Positions 1 through 9,583 of a DNA stretch of 64,000 nt are shown piece by piece. How positions within the stretch are numbered: position 1 is the stretch's first letter; every line of letters begins with the position of its first letter. Both the position numbers and the translations under genes were made by a program. Source of the DNA: Pseudomonas helvetica (GTDB lineage: Bacteria > Pseudomonadota > Gammaproteobacteria > Pseudomonadales > Pseudomonadaceae); assembly GCF_039908645.1 (NCBI RefSeq), contig NZ_CP150917.1, positions 1,274,501-1,338,500 of the forward strand, in the 5' to 3' direction. The notes beneath the pieces are model-generated. The model worked only from the letters and a program-made list of their open reading frames with translations, made no database searches and had not been told where the DNA came from.

Positions 1-277
1 TCGGTGCCGCTTCGCTGGCGAGTTCAAGGCTGAATCCCAGGTAATGCCCCTCCGCAAGGACCGCTTTTGCCGAGAGTTCTGGCTGAATCTTGTCGTTTAT
101 ATAGTGAAAAGCCCTACGTTGAGCTTTTTATACTGCACGCCCCGCTGATCTTGCAGGTTTTGTCCTACAAGACGTATCTACCCATGAAGTGGATCCGGTT
201 TCAGGAGGTTCAGGCTTATGGGTCTGTACCTCGACACTCGGTGGCTATATCCAATAACAAGATGAGGTTTGTACCCT
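1..277. other. Left edge, upstream region of the permease
   Basis: I see no gene I can support here. A stop-free stretch on the minus strand runs off the left edge (about 118 to 2) but has no start codon and no family I recognise, so it is not called. The segment just before 278 holds the GATGAGG ribosome-binding site of the permease. Promoter elements are not clear. Confidence 0.4.
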
Positions 278-1696
278 ATGACCGTTGGCAATCACCTGCC
301 CCACGGCGAGACCGCTCAGGGCGGCCCGCTCAAACGCGAACTCGGCGAACGGCATATTCGCTTGATGGCGCTCGGCGCCTGTATCGGTGTCGGTCTGTTC
401 CTCGGTTCAGCCAAGGCCATCGAAATGGCCGGCCCGGCAATCATGCTGTCTTACATCATCGGTGGTCTGGCGATCCTGGTGATCATGCGCGCCCTTGGCG
501 AAATGGCGGTGCACAACCCGGTCGCCGGCTCGTTCAGTCGTTACGCACAAGATTATCTCGGCCCGTTGGCGGGTTTCCTCACGGGCTGGAACTACTGGTT
601 CCTGTGGCTGGTGACCTGCGTCGCGGAAATTACCGCGGTGGCGGTGTACATGGGCATCTGGTTCCCCGAGGTGCCGCGCTGGATCTGGGCACTGGCGGCG
701 TTGGTGAGCATGGGCTCGATCAACCTGATCGCGGTCAAGGCCTTCGGTGAGTTCGAGTTCTGGTTCGCCCTGATCAAGATCGTCACCATTATTGCAATGG
801 TGGTCGGCGGTGTCGGTGTGATCGCCTTCGGTTTCGGCAACGATGGTGTTGCGCTGGGGATTTCCAACCTGTGGAGCCATGGCGGCTTCATGCCCAATGG
901 CGTGCAGGGCGTATTGATGTCCCTGCAAATGGTGATGTTCGCCTACCTGGGTGTCGAGATGATCGGCCTCACGGCCGGTGAAGCGAAGAACCCGCAGAAG
1001 ACTATTCCGAATGCCATCGGCTCGGTGTTCTGGCGCATCCTGCTGTTCTACGTCGGCGCGCTGTTCGTGATTCTGTCGATCTACCCGTGGAACGAAATCG
1101 GCACTCAGGGCAGTCCGTTTGTGATGACCTTCGAGCGCCTGGGCATCAAGACTGCTGCCGGCATCATCAACTTCGTGGTGATCACCGCCGCACTGTCGTC
1201 CTGCAACGGCGGTATCTTCAGCACCGGGCGCATGCTTTATAGCCTGGCGCAGAACGGCCAGGCTCCGGCCGGTTTCGCCAAAACCTCGAACGGTGTGCCG
1301 CGTCGCGCCTTGTTGCTGTCGATCGGCGCGCTGCTGCTGGGCGTGTTGCTCAACTACCTGGTGCCGGAAAAAGTCTTTGTCTGGGTCACCGCCATCGCGA
1401 CCTTCGGTGCGATCTGGACCTGGGTGATGATCCTGCTGGCGCAGCTCAAGTTCCGCAAAGGTCTGAGCCCGGCTGAACGTGCCGCTCTCAAGTACCGCAT
1501 GTGGCTGTACCCGGTGAGTTCCTACCTGGCGCTGGCGTTCCTGGTGATGGTGGTTGGTCTGATGGCCTACTTCCCGGACACCCGCGTCGCACTGTACGTG
1601 GGACCTGCATTCCTGGTGCTGCTGACGGTGCTGTTTTATGTGTTCAAGCTACAACCGACCGGTGTCCCGCAAGCTGCGGTGCGCACGGCGTCGTAA
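278..1696 (+). CDS. Amino acid permease, APC superfamily (ProY-like)
   Basis: A 472-residue inner-membrane permease that would import an amino acid by proton symport. The N-terminal motif GACIGVGLFLGSAKAIEMAG (about residues 30-49) is the signature of TM1 in the bacterial amino-acid-transporter (AAT) family, and about twelve hydrophobic segments follow, with the conserved LTAGEAKNPQKTIPNA stretch in the middle. Length and motifs fit ProY/AroP/GabP-type permeases; the substrate cannot be fixed from sequence. The ATG at 278 is preferred to the TTG at 269 because GATGAGG lies about 10 nt upstream of it. The gene stands alone and is closed by a hairpin terminator at 1716-1744. Confidence 0.88.
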   Translation: MTVGNHLPHGETAQGGPLKRELGERHIRLMALGACIGVGLFLGSAKAIEMAGPAIMLSYIIGGLAILVIMRALGEMAVHNPVAGSFSRYAQDYLGPLAGFLTGWNYWFLWLVTCVAEITAVAVYMGIWFPEVPRWIWALAALVSMGSINLIAVKAFGEFEFWFALIKIVTIIAMVVGGVGVIAFGFGNDGVALGISNLWSHGGFMPNGVQGVLMSLQMVMFAYLGVEMIGLTAGEAKNPQKTIPNAIGSVFWRILLFYVGALFVILSIYPWNEIGTQGSPFVMTFERLGIKTAAGIINFVVITAALSSCNGGIFSTGRMLYSLAQNGQAPAGFAKTSNGVPRRALLLSIGALLLGVLLNYLVPEKVFVWVTAIATFGAIWTWVMILLAQLKFRKGLSPAERAALKYRMWLYPVSSYLALAFLVMVVGLMAYFPDTRVALYVGPAFLVLLTVLFYVFKLQPTGVPQAAVRTAS

Positions 1697-1715
1697 GCGG
1701 CTAGCGCAGTAAAGA

Positions 1716-1744
1716 AAAAGCCCTGGTCGCAAGATCAGGGCTTT
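1716..1744 (+). terminator. Rho-independent terminator of the permease gene
   Basis: AAAGCCCTG, a 10-nt loop, then CAGGGCTTT form a nine-base-pair stem about 20 nt after the permease stop codon. The sequence after the stem is T-rich (CTCGTTTTGG). Confidence 0.8.
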
Positions 1745-1774
1745 CTCGTTTTGGTTGGGACAACGCGATTTACC

Positions 1775-1900
1775 TGTGGCGAGCGAGCTTGCTCGCGCTG
1801 GGGTGCGTAGCACTCCCAAACCTGCGGTCTGTCAGGTAGATCGTGTTTATCTGTTCTGCGGCGGCTTCGCCCCCGAGCAGGAGCAAGCTCCCTCGCCACA
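1775..1900. repeat. Long palindromic intergenic repeat (REP-type), copy 1
   Basis: The outer arms are TGTGGCGAGCGAGCTTGCTC at the left and the inverse, GAGCAAGCTCCCTCGCCACA, at the right, about 85 bp apart. It lies between the convergent 3' ends of the permease and the OpgC-like gene. The same arms recur near 11.6, 23.7, 28.5, 37.0, 40.8 and 53.7 kb. This is the common Pseudomonas REP/REPIN type of element; it is non-coding. Confidence 0.85.
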
Positions 1901-1918
1901 GATGTGCGCTTTGATCAT

Positions 1919-3043
1919 CTAAACCGCGGCCACTTGCGCCGGCCGGTTCAGCCGTTTGTTCCAGTCCAGCCACGCCGCCAGTACCGCCATCAATCCCGCC
2001 CCCAACAGGGCGCTGAAAATCTGCATGACCAACGCATCCCCGGCCAGCGAGTTGAGCATGTCCGCCAGCGGTGCCAGCAGCACACCCAGGCAAAACACTT
2101 CCAGCGAGTAACGGCCCATGCGGCAGCTTTGCCGCGCCAGCCAGTTTTGCGTCCAGCCGCTGTTGGGCAAGAGCTTGGCGATGACGTATGCCAGCGCCAA
2201 AAAGTGCAGCAGCCGCGCCGGTGACAAGTTGGTCTTGCTGATCGGGTACAGCCATTCGCCCAGCATCCGGGGCATGAACGCGTCATGCACCGTTGGCCAA
2301 TTCCACGACACTGCGATCAGCCCGGTGATCAGCAGATAGGTCGCTGCCGCAACAAACAGTGGCTGCCGGGGCAAGGAGCGGGTGTCCGGTACCGCGGGGC
2401 GCTGACCGTGAATCGCCGCTGCGCCACCGAGGATAAACAACAACTGCCAGGCCATCGGATTGAAGAACCACACGCCACCGTCGGTGGCCGCCAGGTTCCA
2501 TTGAAACCACGGCGCCAGCATGTACAGCACCACCGACAACCCGACCACGTACTCGGCCTTGCGCAGCAACATCGGTAACACCAGCGGCAGCCCGAGCAAC
2601 AGCAGAATGTACAACGGCAACGGGTCCATCAGGTTGGGCTTGAAGCGCAGCAGCAACTCATCGACCAAGGCCTGTTGCGGGTTACTGAGGAAGTATTGCA
2701 GGCCCATTTCCTGCACCAGGTCACGGGTTTCCACGTGGCTGTTGGCGAAGAACACGATACCCATCAGCACCGCCAACAGAAAGATATGCACCACGTACAG
2801 CAACCAGGCGCGGCGGAGGATTTTTACCGTGGCCAACAGCAACCCATCGCGTCGGGCAATCTTGCCGTAGGCCAGCACCGCCGCGTAGCCCGCCAGAAAC
2901 ACGAAGATTTCCGCCGCATCGCTGAAACCGAAATTGCGCACCGTGAAATGGGCAAGGGGGTTGTGTGGCACGTGATCCCAGAAAATGAAGATCAGTGCCA
3001 GTCCGCGAAAGAAATCGATACGAAGGTCGCGTCCTTGGGTCAT
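1919..3043 (-). CDS. OpgC-like membrane acyltransferase
   Basis: A 374-residue polytopic membrane protein with about ten hydrophobic segments. The start, RDLRIDFFRGLALIFIFWDH, is the hallmark of the OpgC_C family (acyltransferase-3 related), whose founding members succinylate osmoregulated periplasmic glucans. A second conserved stretch, DAAEIFVFLAGYAAVLAY, follows. I chose the ATG at 3043 over the upstream in-frame codon at 3151 because the family motif begins six residues after it and the length then matches the family. The true substrate may be another periplasmic or surface glycan. It is divergent from the gtr-type glycosylation cluster, which would fit envelope-glycan modification, but that link is inference. 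Confidence 0.8.
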   Translation of the reverse strand: MTQGRDLRIDFFRGLALIFIFWDHVPHNPLAHFTVRNFGFSDAAEIFVFLAGYAAVLAYGKIARRDGLLLATVKILRRAWLLYVVHIFLLAVLMGIVFFANSHVETRDLVQEMGLQYFLSNPQQALVDELLLRFKPNLMDPLPLYILLLLGLPLVLPMLLRKAEYVVGLSVVLYMLAPWFQWNLAATDGGVWFFNPMAWQLLFILGGAAAIHGQRPAVPDTRSLPRQPLFVAAATYLLITGLIAVSWNWPTVHDAFMPRMLGEWLYPISKTNLSPARLLHFLALAYVIAKLLPNSGWTQNWLARQSCRMGRYSLEVFCLGVLLAPLADMLNSLAGDALVMQIFSALLGAGLMAVLAAWLDWNKRLNRPAQVAAV

Positions 3044-3337
3044 GACAACGGGCTCTTGAACAGATGTGAATAAAGGGTGGTCAGCGGGGCAAAAGACTGT
3101 GCGCCGCACATCGGCGGCGCGCAGGGTGGCGCGATTTGGCGGCAATTGCAAAGGCCGGATATTACCGGATGTCTCAGCGGCGAACGGTGCGGGTTGGGGG
3201 CGTATCTCTGAATGTTGAAGCGCGTCTCTAAAACAGCATTTTTAGCCACTGGTCTATTTGTTGACTGGAAAATAGACAAGCGGACCAAGGGTGCCAAGCT
3301 TTCAACTGGGCAGGTGTTCAGACTGGAAACAAACGCA

Positions 3338-3718
3338 ATGGACATGAGAGCCGCATTTCACGGTTTCCCCAGATTCGTGTCGGTTGGCCTGCTTAATACG
3401 TTGATTCACTGGTCGACGTTTTTTGTTCTGCACACCGTCATGGGATTTCGTCAGGCACCCAGTAACTTCGTGAGCTTTTGCCTGGCCGTTTCTTTTTCCT
3501 TTTATGCCAATGCGCGATACACCTTCAAACAAAGAACCAGTGTTCTACGGTATGTGCTGTTTGTCGGGTTCATGGGCGTATTAAGTTATGGCGTGGGGTA
3601 TGGGGCGGATCAGTTACTGCTGCCAGGGTTGGTGACGTTGGTGGTTTTCTCGGGTATCAGTCTGGTCTGCGGTTTCTTCTACTCGAAATATTTCATCTTT
3701 CGGGGGCGTGAGCAGTGA
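3338..3718 (+). CDS. gtrA: GtrA-like flippase
   Basis: A 126-residue membrane protein with four hydrophobic segments and the GtrA pattern: [16 protein letters not shown] near the N-terminus, FYANARYTF in the middle, and [10 protein letters not shown] at the end. GtrA proteins are thought to flip undecaprenyl-phosphate-linked glucose across the inner membrane for periplasmic glycosyltransferases. The ATG at 3338 gives the usual family length; the reading frame is open for 42 codons upstream without family features. It overlaps the next gene by 4 nt (GTGA), so the pair is translationally coupled and is the first step of the glycosylation cluster. Confidence 0.88.
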   Translation: MDMRAAFHGFPRFVSVGLLNTLIHWSTFFVLHTVMGFRQAPSNFVSFCLAVSFSFYANARYTFKQRTSVLRYVLFVGFMGVLSYGVGYGADQLLLPGLVTLVVFSGISLVCGFFYSKYFIFRGREQ

Positions 3719-4653
3719 AGATCTCGCTGATTGTTCCCGTGTTCAATGAAGAGCAGGCGATTAACCTGTTTTATCAGGCGGTTCGTCAGGAACTGTCGAT
3801 CGCTGATTGTGACGTCGAGATCGTGTTCATCAATGACGGCAGTTCCGACCAGACGGCAGCGCAGGCCAAAGCCATCGCATTGGCTGACGAGCATGTGCTG
3901 GTGATCAATTTTTCGCGCAATTTCGGCAAGGAGCCCGCGTTATTTGCCGGGTTGGAGTACGCCACCGGCGATGCGGTGATACCGATGGATGTCGATTTGC
4001 AGGACCCGATCAATGTGATCCCCTTGTTGGTCCGGGAGTGGCAGAACGGGGCGGATGTGGTACTTGCCAAGCGCCATGATCGCACCGCCGACAGTTATAT
4101 GAAGCGGCACAGCGCGGCACTGTTCTATCACCTGTTGAACCGGATCGCTTATACCCGGATAGAAGAGAACGTCGGTGATTTTCGGTTGATGGACCGCAAG
4201 GTCGTGAACGTGATTCGCACGCTCCCGGAACACCGGTTATTCATGAAGGGCATTCTCTCGTGGGCGGGGTTCAATACCGCCGTCGTCGAATACGAACGGG
4301 CCGAGCGTGTGGCGGGTACCACCAAGTTCAATCTCTGGAAACTCTGGAATCTGGCGCTGGAAGGGATTACGTCTTTTAGTACAGTGCCCTTGCAGTTGTG
4401 GACGTATGTCGGTAGCGCGATTTCCCTGTTTGCAATTCTCTACGCCATTTACATGGTGCTGGACAAGATTTTCTTCGGCAATAACGTGCCAGGTTACCCC
4501 TCGTTGATGACCGCGATTTTATTCCTGGGGGGTGTGCAACTGATCGGTATTGGCATATTGGGTGAGTATGTGGGTCGGATCTATATTGAATCGAAACACC
4601 GACCGAGGTACGTAGTGAAAGATATTGTGGGTGGCAAAGGAGTGCCGAAATGA
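3715..4653 (+). CDS. gtrB: GtrB-like undecaprenyl-phosphate glycosyltransferase (GT2)
   Basis: A 312-residue family 2 glycosyltransferase that would transfer a sugar, typically glucose, from a nucleotide donor to undecaprenyl phosphate on the cytoplasmic face. It opens with [14 protein letters not shown], followed by [11 protein letters not shown] and PMDVDLQDP (the DxD region that binds metal and nucleotide sugar). Two C-terminal membrane helices sit at roughly residues 225-285, as in GtrB/DPM1-type enzymes. The start is GTG at 3715, overlapping the gtrA stop; the 3' end overlaps the next gene by 4 nt (ATGA). Confidence 0.92.
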   Translation: MKISLIVPVFNEEQAINLFYQAVRQELSIADCDVEIVFINDGSSDQTAAQAKAIALADEHVLVINFSRNFGKEPALFAGLEYATGDAVIPMDVDLQDPINVIPLLVREWQNGADVVLAKRHDRTADSYMKRHSAALFYHLLNRIAYTRIEENVGDFRLMDRKVVNVIRTLPEHRLFMKGILSWAGFNTAVVEYERAERVAGTTKFNLWKLWNLALEGITSFSTVPLQLWTYVGSAISLFAILYAIYMVLDKIFFGNNVPGYPSLMTAILFLGGVQLIGIGILGEYVGRIYIESKHRPRYVVKDIVGGKGVPK

Positions 4654-6155
4654 AGGTGGCGAGTGTATTGAGCAGGGCGTTGCCCGGTCGTGAAGTGTTT
4701 GTGTTTTTTTTACTTGCCACTCTTGTTTATGTACTCCCTCTGATACTGGTCGATTATTACTATATAGATGATAACTGGCGGTCCTTGGCGGCCGGTACTG
4801 GCTGGGCGGGACAGGGACGGTTACTGGTCGAACTGTTTTACAACACCTTGAGCTTCACCTCGGGCGCGCCCGATCTGTTCCCCTTACCCTTGCTGATCGC
4901 CACGCTTGCCATGGTGTTTGCCTTGACGAAACTGACGATGCATTACTACAAAACACCGACTGTTTCATGCTGTCTGGTGTTCCTGCCACTGTGGTACAAC
5001 CCGTTTTTTCTACAGAATTTATCGTATCAATATGACGGGCCGGCAACGGCGTTGAGCCTGGTGGCGGTGATCTATGCGGTGGCATTTCAACATAAAGCTG
5101 GCGTCGTTCAGGTACTGGTGCCTGGCGCATTGATTGCGGTGGGGCTCAGCTTGTATCAACTGAGTATCAATGTGTTTTTGGGGCTGTGCTGCATCGAGTT
5201 CGTGAGAGCTCTTGATAATAAGGAGTCCCTTGCCTGTTTATTATCAATCGCAGGAGTGAAAGCGGTGCAGTTGGTTGCAGGCTTGATCATTTATTTTTTG
5301 TTGGCCTATCCACTCATGAGCCATGAGCGCCTGGAAATGATTCCGTTCAATACGAGCGGGCTGTTGCTGATCCTGAATAATGTCGGCGTATTAGTTGGAA
5401 AAATCGGATTGCTGTTTCAGGGAGGGAATCGTTGGCTGGCGTGGATGGTGGTGGTGTTTGCGGTTGTTGGAGGAGGGCGGGTTGGGCGAAATATTATCCA
5501 GGGGAAAGAAACGTCGTTAAATAAGATGCTTTTGTTTTTTTTGTATGTGCTTATGGTTTTATTCCTGGTTTTTCTGGTGTCAGGTTCGGCCCTGTTGTTC
5601 CGGTTTTTCAATGAGGGCGCCAGAACACTATTGGGCTTTGGCGTGTTGCTGGTGTTTTTGTTTTACCTGGCTCATCTGTGGTTGGTGACGGTGGATGCCA
5701 GGCTCGGTGTTGTATTGATTGTGCCGTTGCTGAGTATGCTGTCGATGTCATATGCGTATGGGCGGGTACTGAATCTGCAGAAGGAGTTTGGGCTGAATGC
5801 TGAATTCAATATGGCCTATGATATTGCCTCTCATCCTGGCTTGCGCGAAGCGAAGCGGATATACATGGCAATCAGCTATTCAAACAGTTGGTTGCTAAGC
5901 GCCAAGGGAAGTTTTGAGCGCATCCCGGTGCTGAAATACATACTCAATATTGATTTTTACATGCTGTCTGAAAATCTGCTCAGAGAGGGAATTACCAATG
6001 TCGTTATCGAAAATGAACGGAAAAATGCGACGCTGGTAGGGTATCAACGGTACACGCCCGTGGTGGACAGCAAATTTTATTCTATGTACGTGATTGGCGA
6101 TTATGGCTTTATCGTTATGAAGGAAGTGCCCTCTTCTGGAGAGGATAAGTGGTAA
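4650..6155 (+). CDS. GtrC-like membrane glucosyltransferase (Glucos_trans_II type)
   Basis: A 501-residue protein with about ten membrane helices. [11 protein letters not shown] near residue 37 and the [20 protein letters not shown] stretch near residue 115 match the glucosyltransferase domain found in seroconverting GtrC/GtrIV-type enzymes, which move the lipid-linked sugar to its acceptor in the periplasm. Position directly after gtrA-gtrB, with ATGA overlap, supports this. The acceptor (O antigen, another glycan or a protein) cannot be told. The gene is richer in A+T and T-runs (for example 5530-5600) than flanking housekeeping genes, suggesting recent acquisition. The last 7 nt overlap the next gene. 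Confidence 0.8.
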   Translation: MKVASVLSRALPGREVFVFFLLATLVYVLPLILVDYYYIDDNWRSLAAGTGWAGQGRLLVELFYNTLSFTSGAPDLFPLPLLIATLAMVFALTKLTMHYYKTPTVSCCLVFLPLWYNPFFLQNLSYQYDGPATALSLVAVIYAVAFQHKAGVVQVLVPGALIAVGLSLYQLSINVFLGLCCIEFVRALDNKESLACLLSIAGVKAVQLVAGLIIYFLLAYPLMSHERLEMIPFNTSGLLLILNNVGVLVGKIGLLFQGGNRWLAWMVVVFAVVGGGRVGRNIIQGKETSLNKMLLFFLYVLMVLFLVFLVSGSALLFRFFNEGARTLLGFGVLLVFLFYLAHLWLVTVDARLGVVLIVPLLSMLSMSYAYGRVLNLQKEFGLNAEFNMAYDIASHPGLREAKRIYMAISYSNSWLLSAKGSFERIPVLKYILNIDFYMLSENLLREGITNVVIENERKNATLVGYQRYTPVVDSKFYSMYVIGDYGFIVMKEVPSSGEDKW

Positions 6156-7672
6156 GCCAGGTTAACCGTTCGAGTGCCAGCACTCTCCAGAGCACGTGCT
6201 GGATACTGCTGATTATTCTCGTGGCGGCAGGGGTGCGTTTTTACGCCTTGAGCAAACCCGCTGTCTGGGCCGATGAAGGGTTTACCTTGCTGTTGAGTTC
6301 ATATTCACCCTCTCAAATCCTGTTCCATACAGCTCGGGATGTGCACCCGCCGCTGTATTATCTGCTGTTGCATGAATGGATGAATCTGTTCGGACAGGGT
6401 GTTTTTGCTGCTCGAAGCCTGAGCGCACTGGCGGACGTCGTCACCGTCGGGCTGGGCATCTGGCTGGTTCGTCTGGTCAGTACGCGACGGGCGGCGATGC
6501 TGGCCGGAACCATGTTGGCGTTACTGCCCATAGCGGTACGCTACAGTCAGGAAATTCGCATGTATGCGTTGCTTGCGCTGTTAATGGTTAGCGCAACGAT
6601 TGCTTTCGTCTACTGGGTAAAAGGCTCAGGCCGTCATTGGCCGCTTGCCATCTATACGTTACTGATGGTTGCAGGACTTTATACTCACTATTTTGCTGCT
6701 GTGTGTATGGCGGCACACTGGGCCTGGCTTTTGGTATTGAGGTTTCAACGCGTAGCACAACAAAGACAGTTGCTAGCGCCTGCATGGTGGATGGCCAATG
6801 GAACGGTCGTTTTACTGTTCATGCCCTGGGTGCCGAGCCTGATGAACCAGTTAAGGTTTTCCGGCTTTAACTGGATAGCGCCGCTGGATGTTCCTACGGT
6901 GGTTTCAGCGTTCTGGCAGTTTGTGAGTTATAGCGATGGGCCAAAAGAATCAATCTGGCTGTTCTACAGTGTGCCGTTATTGATGCTGCTGGTGTCGGCG
7001 GTCATTGTCATGCGGGACACGAGTGAGAAAAGATTCAGCACGCTGCTCGTTATCTATACCTGGTTCCCGTTGGTATTGATTGCAGGGGTCTCACTGGTTC
7101 GGCCACTGTTTATATATCGTTATTTTGTGTTTGCTGCGCTGGGCTTTCCGATGATCCTGGCGATGGCACTGGATGCACTGTGGGAGCGCGCAAAAACGTT
7201 GTTTTTTGTCCTGTTGCTATTGATAGTGTCGATGGAGAGTGTCGGGTTATATAACGTTCATCAACGGGGTCATATTGTGTATGCCGAAGTCAACAAGGTC
7301 GATGCGTTGGCAGACTACATTAATGCCTTTGCGCGTCCCGATGACGGTGTCGTTGTAGTCAACAGGTTTCTTTACTATCCCTTTGCGTACTACAACAAGA
7401 CTGGCGTGACACCGATGCTGTATACGCCCCTTCAACAGGACGGTACTTCCGGACGTCCCGATGGCTATCAAACCTCGACACTGACTCAACAAAACGCAGA
7501 TAAGGTCTATCTCGATAACCTTGAAACCCTGACACCGGGCTCAGGTCGGGTGTGGGTGCTGGACGGCCGTGGTGACGGGGCGCAGCAGGTCGTCATCCCT
7601 GAAAACTGGCGACTGCTCGATACCTTTATCCAAGGGGATGGGGACGTCCGATTATTTTCAGTAAGTCTCTGA
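6149..7672 (+). CDS. Family 39 (GT-C) glycosyltransferase, first paralogue
   Basis: A 507-residue polytopic protein of the ArnT/PMT-like GT39 group, which uses a polyprenyl-phosphate sugar donor in the periplasm. Visible landmarks are VWADEGFTLLLS near residue 40 (the acidic catalytic loop after TM1), RDVHPPLYYLLLHEWM near residue 65, and RYSQEIRMYAL near residue 130. The start is GTG at 6149 with GGAGAGGATA just upstream, overlapping the previous gene. It is clearly paralogous to the gene at 7847-9547: the two share these motifs and the C-terminal DNLxxxxPxxxRVW pattern. It probably adds a second sugar in the same glycosylation pathway. Confidence 0.85.
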   Translation: MVSQVNRSSASTLQSTCWILLIILVAAGVRFYALSKPAVWADEGFTLLLSSYSPSQILFHTARDVHPPLYYLLLHEWMNLFGQGVFAARSLSALADVVTVGLGIWLVRLVSTRRAAMLAGTMLALLPIAVRYSQEIRMYALLALLMVSATIAFVYWVKGSGRHWPLAIYTLLMVAGLYTHYFAAVCMAAHWAWLLVLRFQRVAQQRQLLAPAWWMANGTVVLLFMPWVPSLMNQLRFSGFNWIAPLDVPTVVSAFWQFVSYSDGPKESIWLFYSVPLLMLLVSAVIVMRDTSEKRFSTLLVIYTWFPLVLIAGVSLVRPLFIYRYFVFAALGFPMILAMALDALWERAKTLFFVLLLLIVSMESVGLYNVHQRGHIVYAEVNKVDALADYINAFARPDDGVVVVNRFLYYPFAYYNKTGVTPMLYTPLQQDGTSGRPDGYQTSTLTQQNADKVYLDNLETLTPGSGRVWVLDGRGDGAQQVVIPENWRLLDTFIQGDGDVRLFSVSL

Positions 7673-7756
7673 ATTCCGTGAGGAATCAAAAAAAACCAAT
7701 CCGGGGCAGCTCCTTTGGCTAGCCTTTACCGATGACTGCAGGCCGTTTTATCGAGA

Positions 7757-7773
7757 GTGTTTAGCGTAAACAC
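7757..7773. promoter_or_regulatory. Perfect palindrome GTGTTTA-GCG-TAAACAC
   Basis: A seven-base inverted repeat with a 3-nt centre lies in the 174-nt gap between the two GT39 genes, 73 nt before the second start. It has no T-tract, so an operator or an mRNA hairpin is more likely than a terminator. No function is known. Confidence 0.4.
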
Positions 7774-7846
7774 GGATTCACGATGAGGGTAGTCGTCCGT
7801 GGACAGGCACCTGTTTCTATCAGGTTTACGTTGTCGGGGAGAAAAT

Positions 7847-9547
7847 ATGCGCTTTAAGCGTCGTGACGATACGGGGTTTCTATCCCTGCACTCATCGGTA
7901 GAAAACGCTGGGTGGGTGCTGGTCATGATGCTCGCGATCATTGTTCGGTTTTACTGTATCAACCTTCCTTATTTCTGGACCGATGAAGCGTTCTCGGCAT
8001 TGGTGGGGGTTCAGTCGCCGGGGCGTATCTGGTTTCACCTGGGGCATGACGTTCATCCGCCGCTGTATTTTTTAGTGCTGCATGCCTGGATGGCGATTTT
8101 TGGTGAAGGGGTGTTTGCGATTCGGGCCCTGAGTGCGCTGGCGGGGGTTGCGACAGTCGCGTTGGGCATGTGGCTGATGCGATTGATCAGCACGCCGAGG
8201 GTGGCCTTGTTGGCCGGGTTGTTTCTGGCCTTGTTACCGATATCCGTTCGCTATAGCCAGGAAGCCCGGATGTATACGCTGGAGGGGGTATGGCTGCTGG
8301 GCGCAACCATCGCCTTGGTCTATTGGCTTAAAAGCGCTCGCAACCGATACCTGATGAGCTATCTCGTGCTCATGACGGCCGCGTTATACACCCATTACCT
8401 GGCTGTTTTATGTTTGCTGTCTCACTGGCTATACCTCGTTGTCTTGCGTCTTCAGCGAGATAAAACGCTTCATTACCTTTCGCGGCCAACGTGGTGGGGC
8501 ACGAATGTGGCCATTGTTGTTCTTTATATTCCCTGGTTGATCAGCCTGGGCAATGAGCTGTTTTTAAATACGGAGAAGCTGGAGACCGGAGGGGATATTT
8601 TCTGGATTCCTGAATTGACGATCTATACGTTGCCTTCAGCGGTCTGGAAGTTTTTGACGGTGAAGAGTGGACTGGAGTTTGCCAGCCCGATTTATGTACT
8701 GCTTCCGGCGCTGGTAATGGCATCGGTGGTATGGGTCGGGTTCAAGGAAAGAAGCCGGTTGAAACTTGAGTTGTTACTGGTTATCTACGTGCTGTTGCCG
8801 GTGTTGATTGTTTTTCTGGTGTCATTCGGTTTTCCCATTTTTGTTGAACGGTACATGGCCTTTGCGGCGCTGGGCTTGCCGATGATTGTGGCGTTGGCAA
8901 TCAGCCGGATAGCACATCGCACGCGTGCCCTGGCGTGGGTGTCGACCTTGTTGATGATCGGCGTTCAACTCATGGGGTTGAATACAATCTATCAACAACA
9001 AGATGATCTGGATGATCCACGCAATGCGTCCCAGTATCCGCTTGACGATATTGTGTCGCGTATCAATGAAAACGCGATTGCAGGCGATAACATCATTGTG
9101 GATGGCGCGTACTGGTATTACAGCGTTGCTTACTACAATCGCTCCGACATTCAACCAAGGCTGTATCAGGCGCCCTGGGATAGCAGCACGGCTCACCGAC
9201 CCAACGGTTATGGCGCGTCCACGTTGATTTATCAGGATCGGGATAAGGTCTTTCTCGACAACCTTGTCAGCGTATCGCCCGACATCAAGCGAGTGTGGTG
9301 GGTGACATCGACTCGCCTGGCGGATGAAGAAAACCACTTTCCAGGCAATTGGCAGTGTGTGTTCGCGCAAAGCTTGGGAGACATGGAGCTTCGACTCTAT
9401 GTGACCCGCGCCTGGGCAGAGCAAATCACCACCGCCACCACCACCGGCGGTGGCTGTGCTACCCAGCCACCTGATAATCGCGAGTACGCCTTACACGACA
9501 TTGGCCTCAAAGCTGTCAGCCCGAGCCATCTGCCACATCCCGAATAG
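7847..9547 (+). CDS. Family 39 (GT-C) glycosyltransferase, second paralogue with a chimeric C-terminus
   Basis: A 566-residue polytopic GT39 enzyme. YFWTDEAFSALVG, HDVHPPLYFLVLHAW and RYSQEARMYTLEG align with the catalytic landmarks of the neighbour at 6149. The ATG at 7847 is chosen because CGGGGAG precedes it by about 6 nt; the ORF itself extends 16 codons further upstream. The paralogue stops soon after the VRLFS motif, whereas this one runs about 45 residues past the matching LRLYV, through a Thr/Gly-rich stretch (TTATTTGGGCA). The last 19 codons run antisense through a remnant of a glutamate-synthase-like gene (9491-9563). The original stop codon has probably been lost, so the tail is likely not functional. 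Confidence 0.82.
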   Translation: MRFKRRDDTGFLSLHSSVENAGWVLVMMLAIIVRFYCINLPYFWTDEAFSALVGVQSPGRIWFHLGHDVHPPLYFLVLHAWMAIFGEGVFAIRALSALAGVATVALGMWLMRLISTPRVALLAGLFLALLPISVRYSQEARMYTLEGVWLLGATIALVYWLKSARNRYLMSYLVLMTAALYTHYLAVLCLLSHWLYLVVLRLQRDKTLHYLSRPTWWGTNVAIVVLYIPWLISLGNELFLNTEKLETGGDIFWIPELTIYTLPSAVWKFLTVKSGLEFASPIYVLLPALVMASVVWVGFKERSRLKLELLLVIYVLLPVLIVFLVSFGFPIFVERYMAFAALGLPMIVALAISRIAHRTRALAWVSTLLMIGVQLMGLNTIYQQQDDLDDPRNASQYPLDDIVSRINENAIAGDNIIVDGAYWYYSVAYYNRSDIQPRLYQAPWDSSTAHRPNGYGASTLIYQDRDKVFLDNLVSVSPDIKRVWWVTSTRLADEENHFPGNWQCVFAQSLGDMELRLYVTRAWAEQITTATTTGGGCATQPPDNREYALHDIGLKAVSPSHLPHPE

Positions 9548-9563
9548 AACACTCGTTCACTTC
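9491..9563 (-). pseudogene. Remnant copy of the 3' end of the FMN glutamate-synthase-like gene
   Basis: On the minus strand this segment matches the last 65-70 nt of the gene at 9926-11542. It reads TTCTATTC, then a one-base deletion, then ATG TGG CAG ATG GCT CGG, GCT GAC AGC TTT GAG GCC AAT GTC GTG TAA, corresponding to FYS-MWQMARADSFEAN in the intact gene. The shared core is GCCATCTGCCACATCC on the plus strand, at 9526-9541 and again at 9965-9980. The two copies are direct repeats on either side of the small monooxygenase gene. Confidence 0.75.
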
Positions 9564-9583
9564 TTTTGTATCTTGCATGAAGG

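Noticed and set aside
2..118. Possible end-of-window coding fragment on the minus strand
   Set aside because: Open frame without a start codon or recognisable family; too short to support.
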